Below, piece by piece: positions 15,513-29,436 of a stretch of DNA of 42,464 bases (position 1 is the stretch's first letter; each line of letters starts with the position of its first letter). A program made the translations under genes and the position numbers. Under the pieces are notes generated by a model that was not told the DNA's origin, did no database searches, and saw nothing but the letters and a program-made list of their open reading frames with translations. Origin of the DNA: JBBQDZ01 sp038237515 (GTDB taxonomy: Bacteria > Actinomycetota > Thermoleophilia > Gaiellales > Gaiellaceae); contig JBBRYP010000033.1 in assembly GCA_038237515.1 (NCBI GenBank), forward strand, positions 1 through 42,464, read 5' to 3'.

Positions 15513-15710
15513 GTGGCGGGAGAGCCCGAGGCCTTCAGTGTCCTGACACTGCTCCTTGCGGTGTGCGAGCACGCCATGAGCTGTCTCGACGAGCTTGATC
15601 CGCCCTGCGAGCGGAAGCTGACCGAGGAAGTCGCGAGCCTGCGAGGGACGATCGAGACGTTCATCAGCCCTGGTTCGCCTTCAGCCGCCCGCTTCGGCTT
15701 GCCTGCTTAA
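15513..15710 (+). CDS. Short hypothetical protein ending at MITE copy 2
   Basis: A 65-residue frame from GTG 15513 with GAGAG just upstream and strong third-position G/C over residues 1-50. Residues 10-25 are hydrophobic (LTLLLAVCEHAMSCL) and residues 30-47 form a likely amphipathic helix (CERKLTEEVASLRGTIETF). The TAA stop is part of the TTAA duplicated when MITE copy 2 inserted, so the last dozen or so residues (Pro/Ser/Ala-rich, less coding-like) may be altered, or the gene may originally have been longer. Not recognised. Confidence 0.45.
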   Translation: MAGEPEAFSVLTLLLAVCEHAMSCLDELDPPCERKLTEEVASLRGTIETFISPGSPSAARFGLPA

Positions 15711-15875
15711 GGGCCTGTCCAAGAAGTGAACCAGGGCGCCTGACAGGGGTCACGCGCCTCGATGCGGCGTCCTCGGTCGCGCAGATATGCCTGCATATCG
15801 ACGCTCCCTGCGTCCTTGGCTCGAGACACGTGCCGCCTGTCATCCGCCGTGGCCACTTTCCGGACAGGCCCTTAA
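15707..15875 (+). mobile_element. MITE copy 2 (with TTAA target duplications)
   Basis: A 161-bp element (15711-15871) between TTAA repeats (15707-15710, 15872-15875). Terminal inverted repeats begin GGGCCTGTCC and end GGACAGGCCC, perfect over 10 bp and extending imperfectly to about 19 bp (AAGAAGTG against CACTTTCC). The interior holds the palindrome GATATGCCTGCATATC (about 15784-15799) and can fold extensively. Palindromic 4-bp YTAR duplications fit IS5-type transposition. It carries no plausible gene. Confidence 0.85.
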
Positions 15876-15998
15876 GGCCGAGCCGTCCTGCTCTTCGGCC
15901 GGCGCCCGTGACAGCGAGGCTCCGGGATCGGCGTCCGGTCAAAACGCAAAGCCGCCGCGGCGCCTTCGCGCACGCGGCGGCTCCTCGCGAATGAAGCC

Positions 15999-16652
15999 CT
16001 AGCCTCCCGAAACAACCTCTCGTGCGCTGTCCTGAAGGGAGCTCGCCAGCTCCTGCCCGCGCTCCTGACCCTCCTGCTGAACGGTCTCCCCCGCCCGCCG
16101 AGCGGCCTCCTGTGCGACCTCCTTGCCGTGCTGCAGCGCCTCGCTTCCGACTTCGCGAGCCTGATCCTTGACCTGGTCCGCGATCGCCCCGAGCTTCTCG
16201 TCCTCGACTCTCGTCGAGGGAACGAGCATCCCGGCGAGAAAGCCGACCGCGGCGGCGCCGATCGTGAGCCCGAGCGGGTTCTGCTGCGCCACGCTAGCGG
16301 CATGCCTCATCTGCTCGCGGCTCGGCAGTGCCTCTCCCACGGTCGAGGTGACGGCCGATCCGGCGCCCGCGACGCCCGAGGCGACAGCCGAGCCTGCACT
16401 CCCCACCGCAGAGACGGCCGTGCCGCCAGCGGATCCGACGCCGGAGGCGGCCGCACCGACGTCGGGCATCGCTCCGGTGACGCGCGACACCACGCCCTGC
16501 GCCCGTCCTACCACCGATTCCTTCTTCTCCACGATCGCCTCCTTCGCTCGAGTCTTGACGTCGGCCCGATAGCCGATGGCGTCGACCGTCTCGGTCATCC
16601 GCACGCGCGTGTCCTCTATCTCGCGGCGGATCTCTTCGGGTGTTTGGCCCAT
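15999..16652 (-). CDS. DUF3618 membrane protein
   Basis: A 217-residue protein starting at ATG 16652, with AAGGAGG 7 nt upstream. The DUF3618 motif is at the N-terminus: PEEIRREIEDTRVRMTETVD and AIGYRADVKTRAKEA (about 4-40). A Gly/Ala/Ser-rich flexible region follows (about 62-110), then one transmembrane segment (NPLGLTIGAAAVGFLAGMLV, about 125-144) and a long charged helical tail with coiled-coil character (150-217). The family is actinobacterial and of unknown function, nearly always found with Holin-X-like proteins, as here: the upstream holin-like gene overlaps its start by 37 nt. Probably envelope-associated. Confidence 0.85.
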   Translation of the reverse strand: MGQTPEEIRREIEDTRVRMTETVDAIGYRADVKTRAKEAIVEKKESVVGRAQGVVSRVTGAMPDVGAAASGVGSAGGTAVSAVGSAGSAVASGVAGAGSAVTSTVGEALPSREQMRHAASVAQQNPLGLTIGAAAVGFLAGMLVPSTRVEDEKLGAIADQVKDQAREVGSEALQHGKEVAQEAARRAGETVQQEGQERGQELASSLQDSAREVVSGG

Positions 16653-17137
16653 TCCACGTCCTCCTTCAGGGTCTCGATCGTTTGCTCCGGGACGGGAGGC
16701 CACGCTTCCTGCAGGCGCTCGCGCCGGCCGAAGAGCGCGCGTGAGTCCTCCCTGATCAGCTCCAGGCCGCGGGTTGGCAGCAACGAGCCTGCGCGCCGGA
16801 GAAGGTCTCGTCCACGCAGCGCCAGCAGTGCCGCGCCGGCCAGGTACAGCACGAGCACGAGCAGGAGCGCCAGCCAGCTCGGCATGACCGCGTCGAGCAC
16901 CCGCGCCAGCAAGGCTGCCAGCATTCCCAGCGCGATGATTGCAAGGACGCCCGCGACTGCGAGGAAACCGATCCCCGCACCCGCCTGGCCGCCCTTCTGC
17001 CCCAGCTCCTCCCTCACCACCCTGGCGTCGCGCGCGAATCCCGCCTTCGCCGCCTCGGTGCGTTCCTCGAGATCGGTACGAACAATCTCGATCTTCTCGA
17101 GCATCTCGGCCTTCGCGAGCTCGACCTCCTGACGCAC
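16616..17137 (-). CDS. Actinobacterial Holin-X-like membrane protein, 5' end unclear
   Basis: The family pattern is clear: an amphipathic N-terminal helix (VRQEVELAKAEMLEKIEI), two transmembrane hairpin segments (GFLAVAGVLAIIALGMLAALL and WLALLLVLVLYLAGAALLAL) and a C-terminal PVPEQTIETLKEDVEWAKHP, the shared ending of phage-holin-family proteins in Actinobacteria. Conserved-looking codons (ELVGNLAEETSTL) continue upstream of the first usable GTG at 17137 to about 17176, where the sequence turns A/T-rich and no ATG, GTG or TTG is in frame. The 5' end therefore seems rearranged or uses an unusual start. Overlaps the DUF3618 gene by 37 nt. Confidence 0.7.
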   Translation of the reverse strand: MRQEVELAKAEMLEKIEIVRTDLEERTEAAKAGFARDARVVREELGQKGGQAGAGIGFLAVAGVLAIIALGMLAALLARVLDAVMPSWLALLLVLVLYLAGAALLALRGRDLLRRAGSLLPTRGLELIREDSRALFGRRERLQEAWPPVPEQTIETLKEDVEWAKHPKRSAAR

Positions 17138-17253
17138 GAGCGTCGAGGTCTCCTCGGCGAGGTTGCCGACGAGCTCCCAGGCACTTCGAAAACAATTGTG
17201 TTGAGATCTACATAGGCGTATCGGTGAGCTGCGCTCGGACGTTCGATTTGTCG

Positions 17254-17403
17254 ATGCGGGTCTTGCTGATAGGGCTTGCCGTCGCGGCCGTCGTCTACGT
17301 CTCGACGGGCGGTCGCGTCGTCTTCCTGCCGCTGCTCTTCGCGCCGCTCGCGCTGTTCTCGTTCGGCCGTCGGCGTCGTCGACGCAGCCGCCATTGGCTC
17401 TGA
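17254..17403 (+). CDS. Small hydrophobic protein
   Basis: A 49-residue protein from ATG 17254: two short hydrophobic stretches (VLLIGLAVAAVVYVSTGG and VVFLPLLFAPLALFSF) and a poly-Arg tail (GRRRRRRSRHW). The pattern MRVLLIGLxxxxxVxxTGGxxxFLPLL recurs in small actinobacterial membrane proteins of unknown function. Seventeen bp separate its stop from the GlsB-like gene start, so they may be co-transcribed. No strong ribosome site is visible. Confidence 0.6.
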   Translation: MRVLLIGLAVAAVVYVSTGGRVVFLPLLFAPLALFSFGRRRRRRSRHWL

Positions 17404-17419
17404 CTACAGAGGAGGTCTC

Positions 17420-17686
17420 ATGATCGGCTTCATCATCGGTCTCGTCGTCAGCGGTCTCATCGTCGGGGCGCTCGGCCGGCTCCTTCATCGAGGGCGAGAT
17501 CCCATGGGGATCGGGATGACGATCGCGGTAGGGATCGTCTCGATGCTCGCAGTCGGGATCCTGCTACGAGGGACGCTCGGCTCCGTGCTCAGCTTCGTCC
17601 TCGCCGTGGCCGTCGCAGTCGGCATCGTCGCGCTCTGGGGCCGCCACACCGGCCGCGGACGTCGCGGGCTCGCGCGCCGCTTCTAG
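17420..17686 (+). CDS. GlsB/YeaQ/YmgE-family stress-response membrane protein
   Basis: An 88-residue very hydrophobic protein with about three transmembrane segments, starting at ATG 17420 with GGAGG 5 nt upstream. It opens MIGFIIGLVVSGLIVGALGRLL, the hallmark of the transglycosylase-associated (YeaQ/GlsB) family, followed by GRDPMGIGMTIAVGIV and a C-terminal basic tail. Family members are small inner-membrane proteins induced by stress; the biochemical role is unknown. A strong bidirectional hairpin follows the stop. Confidence 0.85.
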   Translation: MIGFIIGLVVSGLIVGALGRLLHRGRDPMGIGMTIAVGIVSMLAVGILLRGTLGSVLSFVLAVAVAVGIVALWGRHTGRGRRGLARRF

Positions 17687-17700
17687 ATTGGTTCCAGCGT

Positions 17701-17734
17701 CACGGAGCGCTGTCTCATCCGACAGCGCTCCGTG
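17701..17734. terminator. Perfect 14-bp hairpin between convergent genes
   Basis: CACGGAGCGCTGTC (17701-17714) and GACAGCGCTCCGTG (17721-17734) form a perfect 14-bp stem with a 6-nt loop, 15 bp after the GlsB-like stop and about 100 bp from the convergent LapA-like stop. No T-tract follows. Best read as a bidirectional terminator. Confidence 0.6.
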
Positions 17735-17830
17735 CTAGCTGAAGCAGGACGTACTCGGGGGCGACGATTCGCGGGGTGCGCTGGCGGCGAGTTGGCCGCC
17801 GCGAAGTGGGAGGAACCCGGCCGGGCTCGC

Positions 17831-18130
17831 TCAGGGGCGACGCGTGCGGCGGCGGAACATGATGCTCGTCGCGATCCCGACCACCCAACCGAGCAGCGTT
17901 GCGACGAGGGGTAGGAAAACGAGCGAGATGCGGCTGTGGCCGAAGATCCAGCCCACCCGGACACGCCCGGTGTTCTGCACGACCAGGATCACGAGCAGGA
18001 CGAGAGCGACGGCGAGTACGGTCGACCACGTGTACAGCCAGGTTCGGTGCGTATGGCGCAGCGCCCTCGCCCCCCTCGATTCCGTCGCTACGGGCCGCTC
18101 CCGGGGCTCAGGGGTTCCGGTTTCGCTCAT
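17831..18130 (-). CDS. LapA (DUF1049)-like membrane protein
   Basis: A 99-residue protein from ATG 18130. A hydrophilic N-terminus (about 1-30) leads to a two-helix membrane domain: WLYTWSTVLAVALVLLVILVVQN and ISLVFLPLVATLLGWVVGIA, with FILQNTGxVxVxWxFG-like VVQNTGRVRVGWIFGHSRIS between them, which is the lipopolysaccharide-assembly-protein-A (LapA) domain signature. In actinobacteria without LPS such proteins are of unknown function. The C-terminal Arg-rich tail (MFRRRTRRP) should be cytoplasmic. Confidence 0.75.
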   Translation of the reverse strand: MSETGTPEPRERPVATESRGARALRHTHRTWLYTWSTVLAVALVLLVILVVQNTGRVRVGWIFGHSRISLVFLPLVATLLGWVVGIATSIMFRRRTRRP

Positions 18131-18310
18131 CCAGCGAGGGCCTACCCCCGGCTCTCGCCCTGAAACCGGTGGTGAGGCTGCGCCGGCTCGGCTGCGTTGC
18201 ACTGCGCGTTCGTCGAGGCAGGTGAGGTCTCCTCAGCGCTCAGTTGCCCTGGGCGGTTTCTGCGGTGTAGACCGTTCATAGTTGCCTCCCCAGCCAAGCG
18301 AGGAGCGACG

Positions 18311-18511
18311 ATGACCTACCAGGTAGAGATCGACGAGGCCGTAACAAGCCACCGCAAGTGGGCAAACGACTTGCTCGAGACGCAGGCGACGCCGCTCGGC
18401 GATACCGCGACGCTCGCCCTACACATGCAGGCGGGATTCGACGGGATCAGAGACGCCCTCCTTGTCATCTCCCGTCAGATCGACGAAGTTGCGGGCAAGA
18501 CGGCGGTGTGA
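18311..18511 (+). CDS. Short hypothetical protein
   Basis: A 66-residue protein from ATG 18311 preceded by GCGAGGAGCG. It has no signal or membrane segment; it is mixed charged and likely helical (ATLALHMQAGFDGIRDALLV and ISRQIDEVAGKTAV at the end). Third-position G/C bias supports coding. Family not recognised. Its stop abuts a transposase remnant on the opposite strand. Confidence 0.55.
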   Translation: MTYQVEIDEAVTSHRKWANDLLETQATPLGDTATLALHMQAGFDGIRDALLVISRQIDEVAGKTAV

Positions 18512-18515
18512 GGCG

Positions 18516-18610
18516 GTACTCGTTCTTGAGGCCGCCGAAGTCCCGCTGGACAAAGGCTTCGCGGTAGTGGATCGTCCTCGAGAGGTCCCAGCGTTCTCCG
18601 CTCGACCGAT
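18516..18610 (-). pseudogene. Transposase C-terminal remnant (IS5/IS1182-like)
   Basis: A short minus-strand frame reads ERWDLSRTIHYREAF then VQRDFGGLKNEYRLTP, matching the C-terminal EREFGRLKxEYGLxPLRVRG segment of DDE transposases usually labelled IS5/IS1182 family. Similarity stops after LTP, next to the stop codon of the plus-strand gene, and no upstream catalytic region is present. It is therefore a decayed fragment. It is the only transposase trace in the window and belongs to a group that could mobilise the MITEs. Confidence 0.4.
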
Positions 18611-18665
18611 CGGGTGAGACCCTGCCACGAACGCGAGGCAATCACCCTGGTGGACGCGTTGTAGA

Positions 18666-18701
18666 GGCGAAGGCGGCGAACGCGGTGATCCCGCCTTCGC
18701 C
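18666..18701. terminator. Hairpin between convergent hypothetical genes
   Basis: GGCGAAGGCGG (18666-18676) pairs perfectly with CCGCCTTCGCC (18691-18701), loop 14 nt. It sits 24 bp downstream of the minus-strand Thr-rich protein gene and between convergent genes. Confidence 0.5.
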
Positions 18702-18724
18702 GCCTCGAGGATCGATGCTGGTGG

Positions 18725-19081
18725 CTAGGGTCGCGTCGGCCGCTGCCCCGAGCTCTCTTGTGCTTCACGTTCGGCGCTTTCGCCTTTCTCGTGTGCCGCC
18801 GCTTCGTTCGGAGTGAACGTTCCGTCCCGCGGCCCACCGTGTGCCTGACCTGAGTCTTCGGCCGCCTCCCGAGCCGCCGTCTCCTTTGCTTCGTGGGCTG
18901 CGTCTTCGTTCGAGCGGTGGGCCGTTGTCGTGGTGTTGGTCGAACCGGTGGTCGCAACGGAGGTTGTGGTGCGGGTTGCGGCGTTACCCGTCGAGGAGTT
19001 GACGAGCACGCTGACGAGTCCGCCGGCGATCGCCGCTCCGGCGATTGCGGCGGCCAGGATCCATGTCTTGGATCGTCTCAT
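18725..19081 (-). CDS. Membrane-anchored Thr-rich protein with duplicated acidic motif
   Basis: A 118-residue protein from ATG 19081, with AAGGGGG upstream. One N-terminal transmembrane anchor (TWILAAAIAGAAIAGGLVSVL, about 5-25), a Ser/Thr linker (TRTTTSVATTGSTNTTTT, about 37-55), then two copies of an acidic helical motif: EDAAHEAKETAAREAAEDSGQ and NEAAAHEKGESAEREAQESSGQ. The second part is external if the N-terminus is cytoplasmic. No known domain. The internal duplication suggests a repeated binding helix. Confidence 0.65.
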   Translation of the reverse strand: MRRSKTWILAAAIAGAAIAGGLVSVLVNSSTGNAATRTTTSVATTGSTNTTTTAHRSNEDAAHEAKETAAREAAEDSGQAHGGPRDGTFTPNEAAAHEKGESAEREAQESSGQRPTRP

Positions 19082-19349
19082 CGATTTGGTACCCCCTTCT
19101 GTCGTCTGGTGAGGCTCCGGCTCCAGGGGCGGCCACATCTTGCAGTTCCGTCGGTGCCGGCTTTTCTCGCTCTTTGGCACTTGAGCATCTCTTCCTTCGG
19201 GTGTCCGCAGAGCTGGCTGGGCGCACGCTGTGAGTTCCGCGACTGGCTATCGCGAAGCACGGACAGATCTCGACTGTCTCAGGACCGAGATCACCAATCG
19301 AGAGAACGAGGGAAGCAGCGATCCCGGTCGTCCAGCGGCTTTTCGGAAG

Positions 19350-19423
19350 TCGGGGCGGCCGGATTCGAACCGGCGATCTCCTGCTCCCAAAGCAGGCGCG
19401 CTACCAGGCTGCGCCACGCCCCG
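19350..19423 (-). tRNA. tRNA-Pro (anticodon TGG)
   Basis: A 74-nt cloverleaf: acceptor CGGGGCG/CGCCCCG with discriminator A, D-arm GCGCAGCCTGGTAGCGC, anticodon stem CCTGC/GCAGG with loop TTTGGGA (anticodon TGG at 19387-19389), T-loop GGTTCGAATCC. CCA not encoded. Reads CCA and probably CCG codons. Confidence 0.97.
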
Positions 19424-19524
19424 CGGTTCCTCAGTCTAGGCGCTACCTTCGGGCGACGCCCGCCGCGCGGGCCACCGGACGCCACCAACCAGCGCTTCTC
19501 GCGCCGGGGGTTCCGGAGATCGGG

Positions 19525-20040
19525 GTGAACCCGAGGGAGGTTGTAGGCTCCTGTAGCTCCGTCGTGCTTCGAAACGTCCTTTTCCCCATCGCCCTGTACG
19601 TGGTTCTGGTCGCTTGCTGGTTTGCAGGCCCGGCGGTTGGCGCGCCCTTGACGAAGCCCGAGATCTCGCTGCTGAGGGCGATGAACCGAGCTCGGGCCTC
19701 CGCCGGGCTACCGCCGCTGCACCTCAGTGCGCCGCTGCAGCGCGTCGCCCGCGGGCACACCGTCGACATGGCCCGCCACCAGTACTTCGGCCACGGCCGG
19801 TTCGGCATCCGGCTGTTCGGCTCGGGGGTACGGGCTCGAGTCGTGGGCGAGAACCTCGCCTGGTTGAGCGGTAGGCGTACCTCCGCTGCTGCCGTCGTCC
19901 GGATGTGGCTCTCGAGCCCCGCACATCGGGCGAACCTCCTGCGACCGGGATTTCGCCTCGTAGGAGTCGCGGCTGTCCGAGGCCGGCTCCGCGGCGTCGG
20001 CCGCGTGAGCATGATCACCGCCGACTTCGCCGGCCGCTAG
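19525..20040 (+). CDS. CAP/SCP-domain secreted protein
   Basis: A 171-residue protein. The N-terminal hydrophobic stretch (VLFPIALYVVLVACWFAGPA, about 18-37) serves as a signal peptide or anchor. The CAP domain follows with the family pattern: LLRAMNRARASAGLPPLHLSA, VARGHTVDMARHQYFGH (a CAP-type H...E/H cavity), VVGENLAW, and MWLSSPAHRANLLRPGF with the SPxHRxNLL signature. Bacterial CAP proteins are extracellular and often interact with cell wall or lipids. GTG 19525 has GGAG upstream. It is a single-gene unit, convergent with the two-component genes. Confidence 0.85.
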   Translation: MNPREVVGSCSSVVLRNVLFPIALYVVLVACWFAGPAVGAPLTKPEISLLRAMNRARASAGLPPLHLSAPLQRVARGHTVDMARHQYFGHGRFGIRLFGSGVRARVVGENLAWLSGRRTSAAAVVRMWLSSPAHRANLLRPGFRLVGVAAVRGRLRGVGRVSMITADFAGR

Positions 20041-20052
20041 CTGACGACGACC

Positions 20053-20490
20053 CTACCTCTCGAGGAACGCGCGCAGGCTGTCGAGCCGCTCGCGCCGGGC
20101 GACCCCACCTTCGCGGCCTCCCTGTTTGAGGAGGTTCCGGACGAGGAGCGCGAGCTCGAGCGGGTTGAACGGCTTCGTCACGTAGTCGACGCCTCCGAGG
20201 TCGAAGCCCCGCGAGCGGTCGCGGTGCTCGGCCTTGGCCGTCAGGAACACGATCGGAATCGAGCTCGTCCGCGGGTCCTCGAGGAGTTGTTCGGCGACCT
20301 GCCAGCCGTCGAGGCCCGGCATCATCACGTCGAGGAGGATCACGTCCGGCTCCTCTGCCCGGGCGCTGGCGAGGCCGGCCGGACCGTTACTCGCCTCGAG
20401 CACCTCCATGTTCTCAGCCTCGAGGTTGACCCGGCAGAGGAGCCGGATGGGGTCCTCGTCGTCGATGACCAGCACTTTCGCCACGGACAT
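20053..20490 (-). CDS. Single-domain response regulator
   Basis: A 145-residue receiver: acidic pair D10-D11, phospho-acceptor D54 in VILLDVMMPGLDGW, T84 in FLTAK, K106 in YVTKPF. After the receiver only a short charged tail (about 125-145) remains, with no DNA-binding output domain, so it likely signals by protein contact. Its ATG is 14 nt after the stop of the five-GAF histidine kinase, indicating an operon and cognate pair. Confidence 0.9.
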   Translation of the reverse strand: MSVAKVLVIDDEDPIRLLCRVNLEAENMEVLEASNGPAGLASARAEEPDVILLDVMMPGLDGWQVAEQLLEDPRTSSIPIVFLTAKAEHRDRSRGFDLGGVDYVTKPFNPLELALLVRNLLKQGGREGGVARRERLDSLRAFLER

Positions 20491-20504
20491 GGTGGAAGGA
20501 CGCT

Positions 20505-24443
<3,939 letters not shown>

Positions 24444-24754
24444 CGAGCGGCTCTCACTGGGCTGCTTGATGATAGGGAGCCCGACCGGCGGCGTCGAGAG
24501 CGCCAGACAGCGGCCTCCGCGGCGATTGTCCGTCGCAAAGATGGGCCGTCCGGCCTATTGGCAGCCGCGCCTCCGAGCGTTAGCGTGTACCCACTGGGCG
24601 ATGCAAAGCCGCCACGTGGCCGGAAGGCCGCCGGCGGTTGAGCAACTGGGGAAGGCCCGCCGCGAACGACCCCCCAGCGGCGGGCCTCTTCCTCCCGAAT
24701 CGTTAACAGGTTGTCTCGTCTGCCGTTCAGGCGGCCTGGCTAGCATGGGCCGAA
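24444..24754 (+). ncRNA. Structured 5' leader or small RNA upstream of ispH, with terminator
   Basis: The 311-bp gap between the divergent kinase and ispH genes carries plus-strand RNA-like structure. CGCAAAG occurs at 24534-24540 and GATGCAAAGCC at 24600-24610. After the second, GCCGCC and GGCGGT enclose a 6-bp hairpin GTGGCC-GGAA-GGCCGC with a GNRA-type loop. A terminator hairpin follows (24654-24686). The GCAAAGCC core and the flanking CCGG-GGTTG resemble cyclic-di-GMP-I (GEMM) riboswitches, but the usual upstream GGCAAACC part is missing, so the identity is uncertain. It could attenuate ispH or be an independent small RNA. Confidence 0.4.
24654..24686 (+). terminator. Rho-independent terminator or attenuator before ispH
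   Basis: GGCCCGCCGC (24654-24663) pairs perfectly with GCGGCGGGCC (24677-24686), followed by TCTTCCTCC. It lies about 68 bp before the ispH GTG and faces toward it, so it either ends a short upstream RNA or acts as an attenuator. Confidence 0.6.
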
Positions 24755-25702
24755 GTGGTGAAGCGCGTGCTTCTCGCCTCGCCCCGCGGATACTGCGCCG
24801 GGGTCGAGCGAGCCGTCGAGACCGTGGAGCGCGCTCTGGAGCTCAGCGGCCCACCCGTGTACGTCCGCAAGCAGATCGTCCACAACGCCCACGTGGTGCG
24901 CGACCTCGAGAGGCGCGGCGCAGTCTTCGTCGAGAGCGAGGAGGACGCACCGCCGGGCGCCACCCTAGTCCTCTCGGCCCACGGCGTCGCCCCCTCCGTC
25001 CACGAGGCCGCCGCCCGCCGTGGGCTGCGGACGATCGACGCCACCTGCCCGCTCGTCACGAAAGTGCACGTCGAGGCCAAGCGCTACGCAGCCGAGGGTT
25101 ATACCGTCGTCCTCATCGGCCACAGGGGCCACGAGGAGGTGGTCGGGACGATGGGCGAGGCCCCGGAAGCGACCGTCGTCGTGGGGACGGTGGCAGAGGC
25201 CGAGGCGCTCGAGCTACCTCGTGCCGCGCGCGTTGCCTACGTCACGCAGACGACCCTCTCGGTGGACGACACCGCCGAGGTGATCGAGGTGCTCCGCAGG
25301 CGGTTCCCGCAGATCGAGGGGCCGAAGCGGGACGACATCTGTTACGCCACCTCGAACCGCCAGCAGGCCGTCAAGGACCTGCTCTGCGAGATCGAGGTGC
25401 TGCTCGTGGTCGGCTCCGGCAACAGCTCTAACTCGAACCGCCTCGTCGAGGTGGCCCGCGCGGCCGGGGTCGAGGCGCACCTGATCGACGACGAGACTGC
25501 GATCGACGAGCGCTGGCTCGAAGGCGTCGAGACGGTGGGCCTCACGTCCGGGGCCTCGGCTCCGGAGCGGCTCGTCAGCCGAGTGTGCGACTGGTTCCGG
25601 CGCCGCGGCGTCGCCGAGATCCACGGCTTCCGCACGGTCGTCGAGGATGTCTTCTTCCGCCTGCCGGCCGAGCTCCGTCGCCCTCAGGGCTCGGCGGCGT
25701 AG
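24755..25702 (+). CDS. ispH: 4-hydroxy-3-methylbut-2-enyl diphosphate reductase (IspH)
   Basis: Last enzyme of the MEP isoprenoid pathway, cytoplasmic, using a [4Fe-4S] cluster to make IPP and DMAPP. The 315-residue product has the three cluster cysteines C14 (PRGYCAGVERA), C98 (IDATCPLVTKVH) and C196 (DDICYATSNRQ), plus the AHG motif (about 75-77), IGHRGHEEVVGT and SNSNRLVEVA, all standard. Start is GTG 24755 (a second GTG follows immediately); TAGCAT 9 nt upstream looks like a -10 box and no ribosome site is seen, suggesting a leaderless message. A structured element with a terminator precedes it. Convergent with ileS. Confidence 0.95.
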   Translation: MVKRVLLASPRGYCAGVERAVETVERALELSGPPVYVRKQIVHNAHVVRDLERRGAVFVESEEDAPPGATLVLSAHGVAPSVHEAAARRGLRTIDATCPLVTKVHVEAKRYAAEGYTVVLIGHRGHEEVVGTMGEAPEATVVVGTVAEAEALELPRAARVAYVTQTTLSVDDTAEVIEVLRRRFPQIEGPKRDDICYATSNRQQAVKDLLCEIEVLLVVGSGNSSNSNRLVEVARAAGVEAHLIDDETAIDERWLEGVETVGLTSGASAPERLVSRVCDWFRRRGVAEIHGFRTVVEDVFFRLPAELRRPQGSAA

Positions 25703-25705
25703 CTC

Positions 25706-25723
25706 AGCGCCGCGCCGACGGCG

Positions 25724-25725
<2 letters not shown>
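25706..25725. terminator. Short hairpin between convergent ispH and ileS
   Basis: AGCGCCG (25706-25712) and CGGCGCT (25719-25725) form a perfect 7-bp stem with a 6-nt loop in the 21-bp gap between the two convergent stop codons. A compact bidirectional terminator is likely. Confidence 0.4.
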
Positions 25726-28771
<3,046 letters not shown>

Positions 28772-28855
28772 CCGGGCGATTGTAGAGCGAGCCTTGCGGG
28801 AACAGTCCTTGTCGCGTCGTCGTTTTCAGGAGAGAAGATCAACCGAAAGGAAGCC

Positions 28856-29188
28856 ATGCCGACCGAGGTCACCAAAGCCACCTGGGAGCAGGAGGTCGTA
28901 ACGGCGGACAAGCCCGTCCTCGTCGATTTCTGGGCCGAGTGGTGCGGCCCGTGCCACGCCGTCCTGCCCGTGCTCGAACGGATCGTCGACGAGCGCCAGG
29001 GCGAGCTGAAGCTCGTGAAGGTGAACATCGACGAGGAGCAGGAGCTCGCGTCGCGCTTCGGGGTCGCGTCGATCCCCACGATCATCCTCTTCGACGGCGG
29101 CCGGCAGTCCGCGACGGCGATCGGCGCGATGCCGAAGGGGATGCTCGAGCGGCAGCTCGGACTCGCGGCCGAGGAGTCGGCCGCGTAA
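28856..29188 (+). CDS. Thioredoxin
   Basis: Small cytoplasmic disulfide reductase of 110 residues. The active site WAEWCGPCHAVLP places Cys at 30 and 33; it is followed by the usual KVNIDEEQELASRFGV and the cis-Pro in SIPTIILFDGG, then GAMPKGMLERQL. An N-terminal helix precedes a five-stranded fold of normal length. ATG 28856 has GAAAGGAAG upstream. It is divergent from ileS with an 84-bp gap and stands alone; the following 250 bp hold no recognised gene. Confidence 0.92.
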   Translation: MPTEVTKATWEQEVVTADKPVLVDFWAEWCGPCHAVLPVLERIVDERQGELKLVKVNIDEEQELASRFGVASIPTIILFDGGRQSATAIGAMPKGMLERQLGLAAEESAA

Positions 29189-29436
29189 CCGCGGCTAAGA
29201 CCAGGCCGTGTAGCTCAGCCGCAAACGTGCGCAGCCACATCCGTTTTGAGGCGAAGCGCTTTAACAACCGATGACTGAACCGCTGAACGCCGGCTCAGTA
29301 CTTCGCGACGAACGGAGTCGAGCGCCCTGCCGTTGGCCACGTTTCCCGACACCATCGAGGTCAGACCGGCGAAGGATTTCCGCTTTGCTGAGCCGCGCCC
29401 CTTTCACTCACTGGTGGAACCTGGAGTCTCGCTACC

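Noticed and set aside
14767..15546. A plus-strand frame through MITE copy 1 and further
   Set aside because: The same frame is open in all three MITE copies for about 50 codons but has no family pattern or ribosome site; it is likely due to the GC-rich palindromic sequence.
24612..24640. Signal recognition particle (4.5S) RNA
   Set aside because: The GGAA-capped hairpin resembles the SRP tip, but the flanking asymmetric AGCAG/TCAGG loop is missing.
29203..29240. Fragment resembling a tRNA 5' half (GTAGCTCAG)
   Set aside because: No matching anticodon stem, T-loop or acceptor partner can be found nearby.
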